Shown piece by piece: positions 30,168 through 37,147 of a stretch of DNA of 37,147 nucleotides; positions within the stretch are counted from its first letter, which is position 1, and the number at the start of each line of letters is the position of its first letter. The stretch comes from Pseudomonas sp. GM84 (lineage in GTDB: Bacteria; Pseudomonadota; Gammaproteobacteria; Pseudomonadales; Pseudomonadaceae). The DNA lies in the NCBI RefSeq assembly GCF_000282535.1, contig NZ_AKJC01000076.1, positions 1 to 37,147 of the forward strand. Reading direction: 5' to 3'. The notes under the pieces are model-generated. The model ran no database searches, was not told where the DNA came from, and was given only the letters and a program-made list of their open reading frames with translations. The position numbers were made by a program, and so were the translations under genes.

Positions 30168-31244
30168 ATGAACCAGCTCAAGCCGTCGAGCGCTTCCTTC
30201 GGCACAGATGAACAACGCTGGGCTGCCGTGCAGGCCCGCGATCCCGCCGCGGACGGGCACTTCGTCTATGCCGTGCGGACTACTGGCGTGTACTGCCGGC
30301 CCAGTGCGTCCTCTCGCCGCCCCAAGCGCGAGAACGTGGTGTTCTTCGCCAATGCGCAGCAGGCCGAGGCGGCCGGCTTTCGGCCTAGCCAACGCCCGTC
30401 ACGCGACCAGACCCGCGCCCGTGAACAGCGTGCAGCGCTGGTGGCCAAGGCCTGTCGCCTGATGGACAGCGCGCCCACACCGCCCACCCTCGACGAACTG
30501 GCCGCTCAACTGGGCCTGAGTGCCTTCCACTTCCACCGTGTGTTCAAGGCCGAAACGGGCCTGACGCCAAAGGCCTATGCCTCGGCCACCCGTGCCCACA
30601 AGCTGCGCGAAGAACTGGGCCAGGGCGACACCTCGGTGACCGACGCCATCTACGGCGCCGGCTTCAACTCCAACAGCCGCTTCTACGCAACGTCCGAGCA
30701 ACTGCTGGGCATGCATCCCCGGGCCTATCGCGATGGTGGCGTGGGCAGCACGATACGCTTTGCCGTTGGCGAATGCTCCCTGGGGCCGATTCTGGTAGCC
30801 CAGAGCCAGCGAGGCATCTGCGCGATCCTTTTGGGGCAAGACCCCGATGCCTTGGTGACCGACTTGCAGGACCGGTTCCCCAAAGCCCAGCTGATCGGCG
30901 GCGATCGCCCGTTCGAAGTCTTGGTCGCCCAGGTGGTGGGTTTCATCGAGGCGCCCTCGCTGGGCCTGAACTTGCCCCTGGACGTCAGGGGCACCGCGTT
31001 TCAACAACGTGTCTGGCAGGCGCTGCGGGAGATCCCCCCTGGCACGACGGCAAGCTACAGCGAAATCGCCGAGCGCATCGGCGCGCCAAAAGCCGTGCGG
31101 GCCGTGGCCCAGGCCTGCGCGGCCAACCACATCGCGGTGGCGATCCCCTGCCACCGGGTCGTGCGCCGCGATGGCGACATTTCGGGTTATCGCTGGGGTG
31201 TCGAGCGCAAGCGCGAGTTGCTCGAACGCGAATCGGGCAACTGA
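30168..31244 (+). CDS. ada: Ada-type regulator/O6-methylguanine methyltransferase with degenerate zinc site
   Basis: The 358-residue protein has the three Ada parts in order: N-terminal methylphosphotriester domain (about 12-82), AraC-type helix-turn-helix (about 88-187) and MGMT domain (about 195-350) with the acceptor cysteine C328 in IPCHRVV. E. coli Ada uses four cysteines for zinc and methyl transfer (C38, C42, C69, C72). Here only the first, the acceptor, remains (C43); the others are A47, S74 and P77. The methyltransferase part looks intact. The N-domain may no longer hold zinc or sense phosphotriester damage. The next gene encodes an Ada-like zinc domain ten bases downstream. Confidence 0.9.
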   Translation: MNQLKPSSASFGTDEQRWAAVQARDPAADGHFVYAVRTTGVYCRPSASSRRPKRENVVFFANAQQAEAAGFRPSQRPSRDQTRAREQRAALVAKACRLMDSAPTPPTLDELAAQLGLSAFHFHRVFKAETGLTPKAYASATRAHKLREELGQGDTSVTDAIYGAGFNSNSRFYATSEQLLGMHPRAYRDGGVGSTIRFAVGECSLGPILVAQSQRGICAILLGQDPDALVTDLQDRFPKAQLIGGDRPFEVLVAQVVGFIEAPSLGLNLPLDVRGTAFQQRVWQALREIPPGTTASYSEIAERIGAPKAVRAVAQACAANHIAVAIPCHRVVRRDGDISGYRWGVERKRELLERESGN

Positions 31245-31254
31245 CTGCCCCCTC

Positions 31255-31554
31255 ATGGCCGAACAGCGAATCTGGATATTGCTGGGCAGCGACGGAAAGC
31301 GCCTGGCCAGCACCCAACCGGGCACGCTGGGCGGCCACCGACGCGGCAAGCGCTATGGCAGGCTTGATTGCCGTGCTGCCCTGCAGGCCATTGCGCGCGG
31401 CGGCTATGTGAAAGACCGGGTGTTCTTTCTCGACGAGGCTTGCGCCATTGATGCAGGATATCGACCTTGCGCGGTCTGCATGCCTGAGGCGTATCGGCAG
31501 TGGAAAAGCGCTGCGAAGCAATCATCAGGGAAGGTAGACGATGCAGGCACTTAG
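31255..31554 (+). CDS. Small protein with stand-alone Ada-like metal-binding domain
   Basis: The 99-residue protein has segments typical of the Ada zinc domain: LDCRAALQAIA with C39, VKDRVFFLDEACAIDAGYRPCAVC with C63, C72 and C75. C39, C72 and C75 correspond to C38, C69 and C72 of E. coli Ada; C63 is an extra cysteine that could supply the fourth ligand. It has no DNA-binding or methyltransferase domain. It begins ten bases after the ada stop, so it is probably co-expressed. The frame is open further upstream inside ada, but ATG 31255 is the only start clear of it. The function is inferred only from the fold. Confidence 0.75.
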   Translation: MAEQRIWILLGSDGKRLASTQPGTLGGHRRGKRYGRLDCRAALQAIARGGYVKDRVFFLDEACAIDAGYRPCAVCMPEAYRQWKSAAKQSSGKVDDAGT

Positions 31555-31669
31555 CGAAGAACGTTTGCTGGCGATCATTCAGCAGAATTCGATCAACCGG
31601 GCTGAGTTGTTCAGGGAGAAGGCCGCCAGCTACCGGTCGCGCTGGCCCTGGTTGTTCCTTGGCGAATAA
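31541..31669 (+). CDS. Hypothetical 42-residue protein
   Basis: The small open frame starts with MQALSEERLLAIIQQNSINRAELF and ends in RSRWPWLFLGE. AAGG lies six bases before the ATG, and the gene overlaps the end of the Ada-like zinc-domain gene by 14 bases. Base pattern and position make it a likely last member of the ada transcript. I recognise no family. Confidence 0.45.
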   Translation: MQALSEERLLAIIQQNSINRAELFREKAASYRSRWPWLFLGE

Positions 31670-31704
31670 CAGGCGGCGCGGAGCATGGCACCGGCTTCGC
31701 CGGT

Positions 31705-31854
31705 GTTCGCGGGACAAGCCCGCTCCCACAGGAATTGCGTCAACTTTTAGAAATTGAGCAAGACCGTTGCTCCCACAGGTGTATCACCAGCCCGAAGGCT
31801 TGCATTGTGACTGTGGGAGCCGCGCTTGCCGGCGATGGGCCGCGAAGCGGCCCC
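31705..31854. repeat. Cluster of REP elements
   Basis: A reverse REP lies at 31705-31732, a REP fragment (GCTCCCACAGG) at about 31768-31778, and a forward REP at 31811-31841. The last runs into a perfect hairpin GGGCCGC-GAA-GCGGCCC (31837-31853). Together they fill the 228 bases between the ada group and the convergent MFS gene and probably end both transcripts. Confidence 0.75.
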
Positions 31855-31897
31855 AACATCCAGATGTCCAACGTTGCTCGCAACTGCCCTCGCAGCC

Positions 31898-33052
31898 TCA
31901 CCAAGCCGCCTTGCCGCGCACGCCCCTGACCCCTCCCCCCAGGCAGGTAACAGCAAAGGCAACCACCAGCGCCCCCGTCCCCAGCAGGAAGATCAGCTGC
32001 TGGTTCGACCCCTCCACCAGCATGGCGATCAGCGCCGGCGTCACCGCCGCGGCGCCCATCAAGGTAATGCTCACCAGCGGCGTGAGCTTGCCCGTCGGGT
32101 CGTTGGTGGTGATCAGCGCCATGTAGTACGACAGCGACAACACCCAGCCGAAGTTGATCAGCAGCAGCGCCACGAACAGCTGCATCGGCGTGCGGGTATG
32201 ACCGGTGAGCATGGCGATGGAGATGAATACCGCGACCAACCCCACGGCGATCATCAGCTGGCGATTCACGCGCGCCCCCAGCAAGCTCGGCAGCCCTGCA
32301 CCCGGCAGGCCACCAAGGGCCGACAGGCCGAATGCCCAGCCGATATCGACCCCATCGATACCCTGGTCACGCGCCAGCTGGTCGATGAAACCCCAGACGC
32401 AGTAGATGGCGATCTGCATGAACAGCATGCCCACCAGCGCGCTGCGCCCCGTACGCGCCGAGCCACCCTGGGCGGGCGAGCCCTCGCCGCTGGCCAGCAA
32501 GGCCGCCGGGCGACGTGGTAACGCCAGGCTGGCGCCGCAGATCAGCAGGTACCACAGGCCGAACGAACACAGGGCAGTCACCGCCCCACTCTGGGCGGCA
32601 AGCACTGGCAACGCAGCGGAAAACAACGAGTACTCCGGCGTCTGCAGCAACAGCATCAGCCCGAACGAACGGTCCTGGTTGGGCATACGGCCCAGAGTGG
32701 ATACCGCGTAGGCGTAGACCAGCCCGGCGCAGGTGCCGGCCGCCAGGCGCACGGCCAACAACAGGGCGTGGGTCGTGGCGAAGGCGGTGGCGAGGCTCAA
32801 GGCCACGCACAGCATGCCGACGAACAGGCACAGGCTGCGCCCGCCATGGCGCTTCATCATTACCGGGCACAACAAAGTGCCCAGGGTCATGCCGATCATC
32901 TCGACCGAGACGACCCAGCCCTGCAGGTCGAGTGGCAGGCTCAGTCGCTCCGTCAGCAAACCCATGAAGATAGGTTGCACGCCACAGACAATGAATGACG
33001 TGCAGGCGATGAAAATGAGGGCGGCACGCAGTCGCCTGGAATCATTGTTCAT
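31898..33052 (-). CDS. MFS transporter
   Basis: The 384-residue protein has about 12 membrane helices in two halves split by a polar loop (about 185-205). It starts at ATG 33052 (GGGGA seven bases upstream); a GTG at 33070 is in frame. The subfamily and substrate are not evident; VVSVEMIGMTLG and LGRMPNQDRSFG are its most family-like parts. It is divergent from the cytosine-deaminase-like gene, so it may import that enzyme's substrate. Confidence 0.85.
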   Translation of the reverse strand: MNNDSRRLRAALIFIACTSFIVCGVQPIFMGLLTERLSLPLDLQGWVVSVEMIGMTLGTLLCPVMMKRHGGRSLCLFVGMLCVALSLATAFATTHALLLAVRLAAGTCAGLVYAYAVSTLGRMPNQDRSFGLMLLLQTPEYSLFSAALPVLAAQSGAVTALCSFGLWYLLICGASLALPRRPAALLASGEGSPAQGGSARTGRSALVGMLFMQIAIYCVWGFIDQLARDQGIDGVDIGWAFGLSALGGLPGAGLPSLLGARVNRQLMIAVGLVAVFISIAMLTGHTRTPMQLFVALLLINFGWVLSLSYYMALITTNDPTGKLTPLVSITLMGAAAVTPALIAMLVEGSNQQLIFLLGTGALVVAFAVTCLGGGVRGVRGKAAW

Positions 33053-33405
33053 GAGTAGATCCCCGAACACAGCTGTTGTTTTTATTGTGGGTGGTGACCG
33101 TGCCCGAAGCGCCGTGGCAGACGGCTTGCAGGCCCGGTAGCGAACACGGCAGGACCGTGCTCGCGCTCAATCCTGAGCCCTGCTCGAAGGCTTTGAAAGT
33201 TAAAAATCGGAATCGACTTCAGTGGGCTTTTTAATGCAGCCAACGTGGCCTTGGCTGCATCCAGAAACGCACTGCGGTCGATCCTGATAATTAATTTGTG
33301 AGGCCCCTGCTTCTTCCCTACCGTGTAACGCTACTAACAACCAAAGGGGCCATCGCTCGCCTGCGCGCGTCCTGTCGATCCGGCCCTGCTCCAGAAAGGC
33401 CTCCC
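33053..33405. promoter_or_regulatory. Divergent control region with a 9-bp perfect inverted repeat
   Basis: These 353 bases separate the MFS and deaminase genes. ATGCAGCCA (33234-33242) and TGGCTGCAT (33252-33260) form a perfect repeat around nine bases. AT-rich stretches flank it (GTTAAAAATC before, CCTGATAATTAATTTG after), which suits a promoter/operator pair. A second, weaker pairing is GGCCCC (33302) with GGGGCC (33345). I see no coding signal. A structured leader for the deaminase message is possible. Confidence 0.4.
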
Positions 33406-34623
33406 ATGAACGACCGTGAGTTCATCAATGCCATCGATGCCGATGGCCTGCCGCTGCACATCGCCGTGAAGAACGGGCGCATCAGCCACATCGGCGCGCA
33501 ACCTACCCTCGAGGCGGCCCGCGAAACCATCGACCTCGAAGGGCTGCTGGTGCTGCCGGGGTTCGTCGACGGCCATATTCACCTGGACAAGAGCTTCGTC
33601 GGTGACCGTTGGCGCCCGCACCAGCCCGTGGCCACCTTGCGTGAACGCCTGGCCGTGGAAAAACGCGAACTGGCCAGCGCCCCGCCCATCGTCGAGCGCG
33701 CGCAGGCACTGATTCGCCAGGCCGCCTCGTTCGGCACCGTGGCCATGCGCTGCCATGTGGACGTGGACGCCACCACGGGCCTGGACAATCTGCGCGCCAT
33801 CCTCGAAGCCCGGGAAGCCTGCAAGGACCTGGTCGACATCGAGCTGGTGGCCTTCCCCCAGGCCGGTGTGGTGACCTGCCCCGGCACCGCCGAGGTGATG
33901 GAAGCGGCGGTGCGCGAAGGCGTCCAGGTCGTCGGCGGCATCGACCCGACGACCCTGGATGGCGACGCCGAGGCCCAGCTCGACATCGTCTTCGGCATCG
34001 CCGACCGGCATGGCGTGAAGGTCGATATCCACCTGCACGAACCCGGCGACATCTGCATCGCCCAACTCGAACGCATCGCTGCACGTACCCAGGCGCTGGG
34101 CATGCAGAGCCTGGTGGCGGTCAGCCACGCCTACGGCCTGGGCGACGTTACCGACAGCGTGGTCGACCGCACGGCCCAGGTGCTGGCCAAGGCCGGTGTG
34201 TCGATCATGACCAATGCGCCCGGCGAACACGCCTTCCCGCCGGTGCTGCGCCTGCGTGCCGGTGGCGTGCGCGTGTTCACCGGCAACGACAACATCCAGG
34301 ACGCCTGGTGGCCCTACGGCAACGGCGACATGCTGCAACGGGCCATGCTGGTCAGCTACCGCTCGGGTTTCAACACCGACGAGGAACTGCGCGTGGCGTT
34401 GCACATGGCGACCGAGGCCAGTGCCGGGGTGATGGGCAGGCAGGACTACGGCTTGAAGGTCGGCAACGAAGCGAGTTTCGTCTTGTTCAAGGCGCCCAAC
34501 GCCGCCGCGGCAGTGGCGGCAGCGCTCCATGAACGGGTGATCGTGCGCCGTGGCGCGTTCTGGGGTGGGCCTGCGGTGCTGCAGTTGAAGGCTGCGCAGT
34601 TCGCCCACGAGTTGCGTCGCTGA
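33406..34623 (+). CDS. Cytosine-deaminase-like amidohydrolase
   Basis: The 405-residue protein has the metal-dependent amidohydrolase ligands H57/H59 (GHIHLDKSF), H209, H211 and E212 (DIHLHEPGD), H241 (SHAYGL) and D295 (GNDNIQDAWWPYGNGDM). Ordering and motifs match the CodA/AtzC branch, which deaminates cytosine, isocytosine or N-substituted triazines. AAAGG lies eight bases before ATG 33406. The divergent transporter and the convergent LysR regulator suggest a nucleobase or N-heterocycle salvage locus. Confidence 0.9.
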   Translation: MNDREFINAIDADGLPLHIAVKNGRISHIGAQPTLEAARETIDLEGLLVLPGFVDGHIHLDKSFVGDRWRPHQPVATLRERLAVEKRELASAPPIVERAQALIRQAASFGTVAMRCHVDVDATTGLDNLRAILEAREACKDLVDIELVAFPQAGVVTCPGTAEVMEAAVREGVQVVGGIDPTTLDGDAEAQLDIVFGIADRHGVKVDIHLHEPGDICIAQLERIAARTQALGMQSLVAVSHAYGLGDVTDSVVDRTAQVLAKAGVSIMTNAPGEHAFPPVLRLRAGGVRVFTGNDNIQDAWWPYGNGDMLQRAMLVSYRSGFNTDEELRVALHMATEASAGVMGRQDYGLKVGNEASFVLFKAPNAAAAVAAALHERVIVRRGAFWGGPAVLQLKAAQFAHELRR

Positions 34624-34632
34624 CAACCTGAC

Positions 34633-34649
34633 GGGGGCGCGTAGCCCCC
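34633..34649. terminator. Hairpin between deaminase and LysR genes
   Basis: GGGGGC pairs with GCCCCC around five bases between the two convergent genes. There is no T-run. Confidence 0.5.
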
Positions 34650-34652
34650 CGC

Positions 34653-35531
34653 TTACTCAGCCTCGGCCCTGAGGATACCGATCAGGATATCGGCCAGCTC
34701 CTTGACCACCGGGTCTGCGGTGGGTCCATGGAAGATGGCCGCCTCGAACACTTTGATCGGCTTGAACCCTTCCTTGGCCCCCAGTATCCGATGCTCCGGC
34801 GTCACCACGCGCAACGGCAGCAGGCTGACGCCCAACCCATTGGCCACCGCCTCCTGGATACCCGCCAGGCTGGAACTGGTGAAGCCGATGCGCCAGCTGC
34901 GGCCCATCGCCTCGACGGCGTTGATCATGTCATCGCGGTACAAGCCGCGCGGTGGGAAGGTCACCAGCGGGATCGGGTCCTGGGCGAAACACGGATACTG
35001 GGCGCTGTCGAACCACTCGATGCGCTCTGGCTGGCAGGCATTGGCTTCGCGGCTGTGGCGCCGCTGCTTGACCAGCACCAGGTCCAGTTCGCCGCGGTCA
35101 TAGGCGCTCATCAGGTCGCGGCTCAGGCCGCCGGTAATCTCCAGCTTGACCTTGGGGTTCCTGCGGTTGAAAGCCGCCAGCGCCTGCACCGTCTTGCCCG
35201 CGACAAAGTCATCGGGCAGCCCGATGCGCACCGTGACCGTTACCCCGCCCGACAATGCCTCGCTCAACTGGTTGCTCACCGCCAGCAGGTGCCGCGCATA
35301 GCCCAGCAGGGTCTCGCCGGCGTCCGTCGGGTGCACTTCGCGGTTGCTGCGGTCGAGCAGCTGGTGCCCGACCATTTCCTCAAGGCGACGGACCTTCTGG
35401 CTGACCGTTGACTGGGTCGAATGCAAGCGGGCGGCAGCGGTGGTGAAACTGCCGCAGTCGGCCACCATCACCACGGCCCGGAGCATGTCCAGGTCGTAGA
35501 TCGCACGGTTGGGTTTTGCACTGTCTGTCAT
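34653..35531 (-). CDS. LysR-family transcriptional regulator
   Basis: The 292-residue protein has the N-terminal winged helix at about 14-73 (DLDMLRAVVMVADCGSFTTAAARLHSTQSTVSQKVRRLEE written over two helices) and a periplasmic-binding-like effector domain after about 95. It starts only three bases after the LysE exporter gene on the same strand, so the two are probably cotranscribed. That favours control of the exporter over control of the convergent deaminase. Confidence 0.92.
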   Translation of the reverse strand: MTDSAKPNRAIYDLDMLRAVVMVADCGSFTTAAARLHSTQSTVSQKVRRLEEMVGHQLLDRSNREVHPTDAGETLLGYARHLLAVSNQLSEALSGGVTVTVRIGLPDDFVAGKTVQALAAFNRRNPKVKLEITGGLSRDLMSAYDRGELDLVLVKQRRHSREANACQPERIEWFDSAQYPCFAQDPIPLVTFPPRGLYRDDMINAVEAMGRSWRIGFTSSSLAGIQEAVANGLGVSLLPLRVVTPEHRILGAKEGFKPIKVFEAAIFHGPTADPVVKELADILIGILRAEAE

Positions 35532-35534
35532 GGT

Positions 35535-36173
35535 TCAGGCCGTCTGCCTGCGCATGGCGAGGATCCCCGCCGCAAATCCGATGAACGTTACCCCTACCCC
35601 CCGGTTCACCCAGCGGGACCACTCGGGCCGCAGCAGCATGCCCTTGGCACGCGAGGCCAGCGCGGCATACAGGCTCAACGACGACACCGAGAGCGCCATG
35701 AAAATCGCGGTCAGGATCAGAAACTGAGGGAACAAGGCTGCGCCCTGATCGATGAACTGCGGGAACAGCGCTGTAAAGAACAGCGTCGCCTTAGGGTTGG
35801 AAAGCGCGGTAAAAAACGCCGACCTGTACAATTTGCGGCGCGTGGGCCTGCGGCTCTCGCCCTCCTGGATACTCTCGGCCAGCAGCGGCCGCTTGTTGAG
35901 CAACTGCTTCACGCCCAGGTAGAACAGATAGCCGGCACCCGCGATCTTCACCAGGTTGAACAGCATCTCGGAGCTGGCCAGCAATGCCCCCAACCCCAGC
36001 ATCGCTGCCGCCGAGAGGCAGAACAGGCCACTGGCATTGCCCAGCGAGGACCAGATCGTGCTGCGTTGGCCATGGGCAAGGCTGTTGTTGATGGCCATCA
36101 ATGTCGCAGGCCCGGGGCTTGCGATGGCAATCGCCGCGACCAGGGTAAAAGCCAGCAAAGTATTCGGGTCCAT
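35535..36173 (-). CDS. LysE/RhtB-family amino-acid exporter (second copy)
   Basis: The 212-residue protein has about six helices and the family signature AIAIASPGPATLMAINNSLAHG near the N-terminus, with ALSNPKATLFF later. It starts at ATG 36173; the upstream open frame to 36236 has no signal. It lies directly ahead of the LysR gene. The substrate is unknown. Confidence 0.9.
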   Translation of the reverse strand: MDPNTLLAFTLVAAIAIASPGPATLMAINNSLAHGQRSTIWSSLGNASGLFCLSAAAMLGLGALLASSEMLFNLVKIAGAGYLFYLGVKQLLNKRPLLAESIQEGESRRPTRRKLYRSAFFTALSNPKATLFFTALFPQFIDQGAALFPQFLILTAIFMALSVSSLSLYAALASRAKGMLLRPEWSRWVNRGVGVTFIGFAAGILAMRRQTA

Positions 36174-36251
36174 GGTTCCAGGCTCGTTCAGCGTTCGAAA
36201 AAGGGCTGACGCATGATGCCAGAAACGGGCTGCCATTGATGACTTGCGCTT

Positions 36252-36890
36252 TCATGCACGCACGTAGCGCAGGTGCGTGGCGTCTGGCGTATCGAGTACG
36301 TCGTCGATGCGAAACAGCGGCGCCGGATCGTGCAGGTTTTCGAACAGGCGCCTTCCACTGCCAAAGAGTATCGGGGCCAGGGCAATTTCCAGTTCGTCTA
36401 TGACGCCCAGATTCATGTACTGCTGTATCACATCCGCTCCGCCCGAGATGCGAATGTCCCGGCTACCTGCAAGCGCCCGGGCTTTCTCGAGCGCCTTGGC
36501 TGGCCCCTCGTTGAAGAAGTGGAACGTCGTTCCGCCCGGGCGCACCCACGGCTCGCGCTGCTCGTGGGTGAGTACCAACACCGGTGCATGAAAAGGTGCT
36601 TCCTCCGGCCAGCTTCGCTCGCCGGCGTCGAACATGCGCTTGCCCATGATGTAGGCGCCGGAACGTTCCATGGTGCTGCGCAGCCTATCGTTGACCGGGC
36701 CGGTCTCTCCTCCCGAAGCGAACAGCAGGTTTTCACGGAAATACTGCTGCTTGAGGATCCAGCCCATCAGCGCGCCCCACCTGGCGCCCCAATCGTGGTA
36801 CTCGGGATGGTCCCAATGCTCGATGCTCATGCCTTCCGGCGCCATGTAACCGTCAAGGCTAAGCCCGATGTTCACGAATACCTTGCTCAT
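36252..36890 (-). CDS. RibD C-terminal/dihydrofolate-reductase-like protein
   Basis: The 212-residue protein matches the stand-alone RibD_C family: KVFVNIGLSLDGYMAPEG at the start, AYIMGKRMFD near the middle, then RDIRISGGADVIQQYMNLGVIDELEI. It is probably an NADPH-dependent reductase; the substrate is not known. AGAGG lies seven bases before ATG 36890. Confidence 0.9.
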   Translation of the reverse strand: MSKVFVNIGLSLDGYMAPEGMSIEHWDHPEYHDWGARWGALMGWILKQQYFRENLLFASGGETGPVNDRLRSTMERSGAYIMGKRMFDAGERSWPEEAPFHAPVLVLTHEQREPWVRPGGTTFHFFNEGPAKALEKARALAGSRDIRISGGADVIQQYMNLGVIDELEIALAPILFGSGRRLFENLHDPAPLFRIDDVLDTPDATHLRYVRA

Positions 36891-36951
36891 GATTGCGCCT
36901 CTGACACAACGACTGATCAAGGATAGACCGTACTGGGAGCGCGCAGGAGCT

Positions 36952-37147
36952 CCTGTGGGAGCCGGCTTGCCGGCGATGAGGCCAGGTCAGACTCCACCTC
37001 ACGCCACCGCATTGCCAGCAAGTTTGCTTGAGGTCGACTGCTGCCGTTCATGATGTTTGTACCCGCACTGGCCTCATCGCCGGCAAGCCGGCTCCCACAC
37101 GAACTCCACGGTTCTCGATGCCTGTGCTGTATCTGTGGGAGCGGGCT
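36952..37147. repeat. REP elements at the window end
   Basis: A forward REP lies at 36952-36983, a reverse REP at 37070-37100, and a forward copy is cut by the window end at 37133-37147. The 257 bases after the reductase gene hold no gene; the REPs are the only structure I see. Confidence 0.85.

Overview
The window is high-GC, gene-dense DNA. The many copies of the palindrome GTGGGAGC(C/G)GGCTTGCC with a GATGAGGCC or GCGAAGAGGCC tail are the REP elements of the Pseudomonas putida group. The gene content fits the same group: DUF1652, DUF6555, DUF2986, ada next to a glycosylase, and a giant manganese-oxidase-type multicopper oxidase. I see no tRNA, rRNA, insertion sequence, phage gene, integrase or CRISPR array.

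Layout. (1) 164-12403, minus strand: a six-gene operon for a 1962-residue secreted multicopper oxidase, read in the order oxidase, beta-propeller, two SCO copper chaperones, cytochrome c/binding-protein fusion, SurA-like chaperone. A receiver-only response regulator lies downstream with its own promoter. Both the oxidase operon and the regulator have a -24/-12 (sigma-54) promoter, preceded by the same interrupted palindrome TTCCCC-N6-GGGGAA at enhancer distance. (2) 12699-18525: ordinary core and accessory genes (Yip1 membrane protein, DUF1652, DUF6555, AlkA, pirin, hydrolase, LysE exporter, GNAT). (3) 18516-20697, minus: a bufferin/HvfA-type RiPP operon with a precursor carrying four EGKCG motifs and two EF-hands, an MNIO (DUF692) enzyme and its BufC partner. 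(4) 20880-24605: IclR regulator divergent from an amidase and an MHS-family transporter. (5) 24660-28736: membrane protein, two GGDEF proteins, tautomerase. (6) 28740-31669: TPR protein, DUF2986, and a DNA-alkylation repair set (HhH glycosylase, Ada, a free-standing Ada-like zinc domain, a small ORF). (7) 31898-36890: MFS transporter divergent from a cytosine-deaminase-like amidohydrolase, LysR regulator with LysE exporter, and a RibD/DHFR-like reductase. Both ends of the window are REP elements.

How the genes work together. The SCO proteins probably load copper into the giant oxidase in the periplasm. The chaperone and the propeller/cytochrome proteins probably help its folding, export or electron flow. 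By analogy with MnxG/McoA of P. putida GB-1 and MofA of Leptothrix, the substrate is probably Mn(II), but this is not provable from sequence. The most notable signals are: the shared sigma-54/enhancer architecture; the permuted order of copper motifs and the decayed internal triplication in the oxidase; the Ada protein that has lost three of its four zinc cysteines while a gene 10 bp downstream encodes an Ada-like zinc domain; and the EF-hand RiPP precursor.

Most long open frames opposite the real genes are antisense shadows caused by high GC, including one of more than 2400 codons opposite the oxidase.
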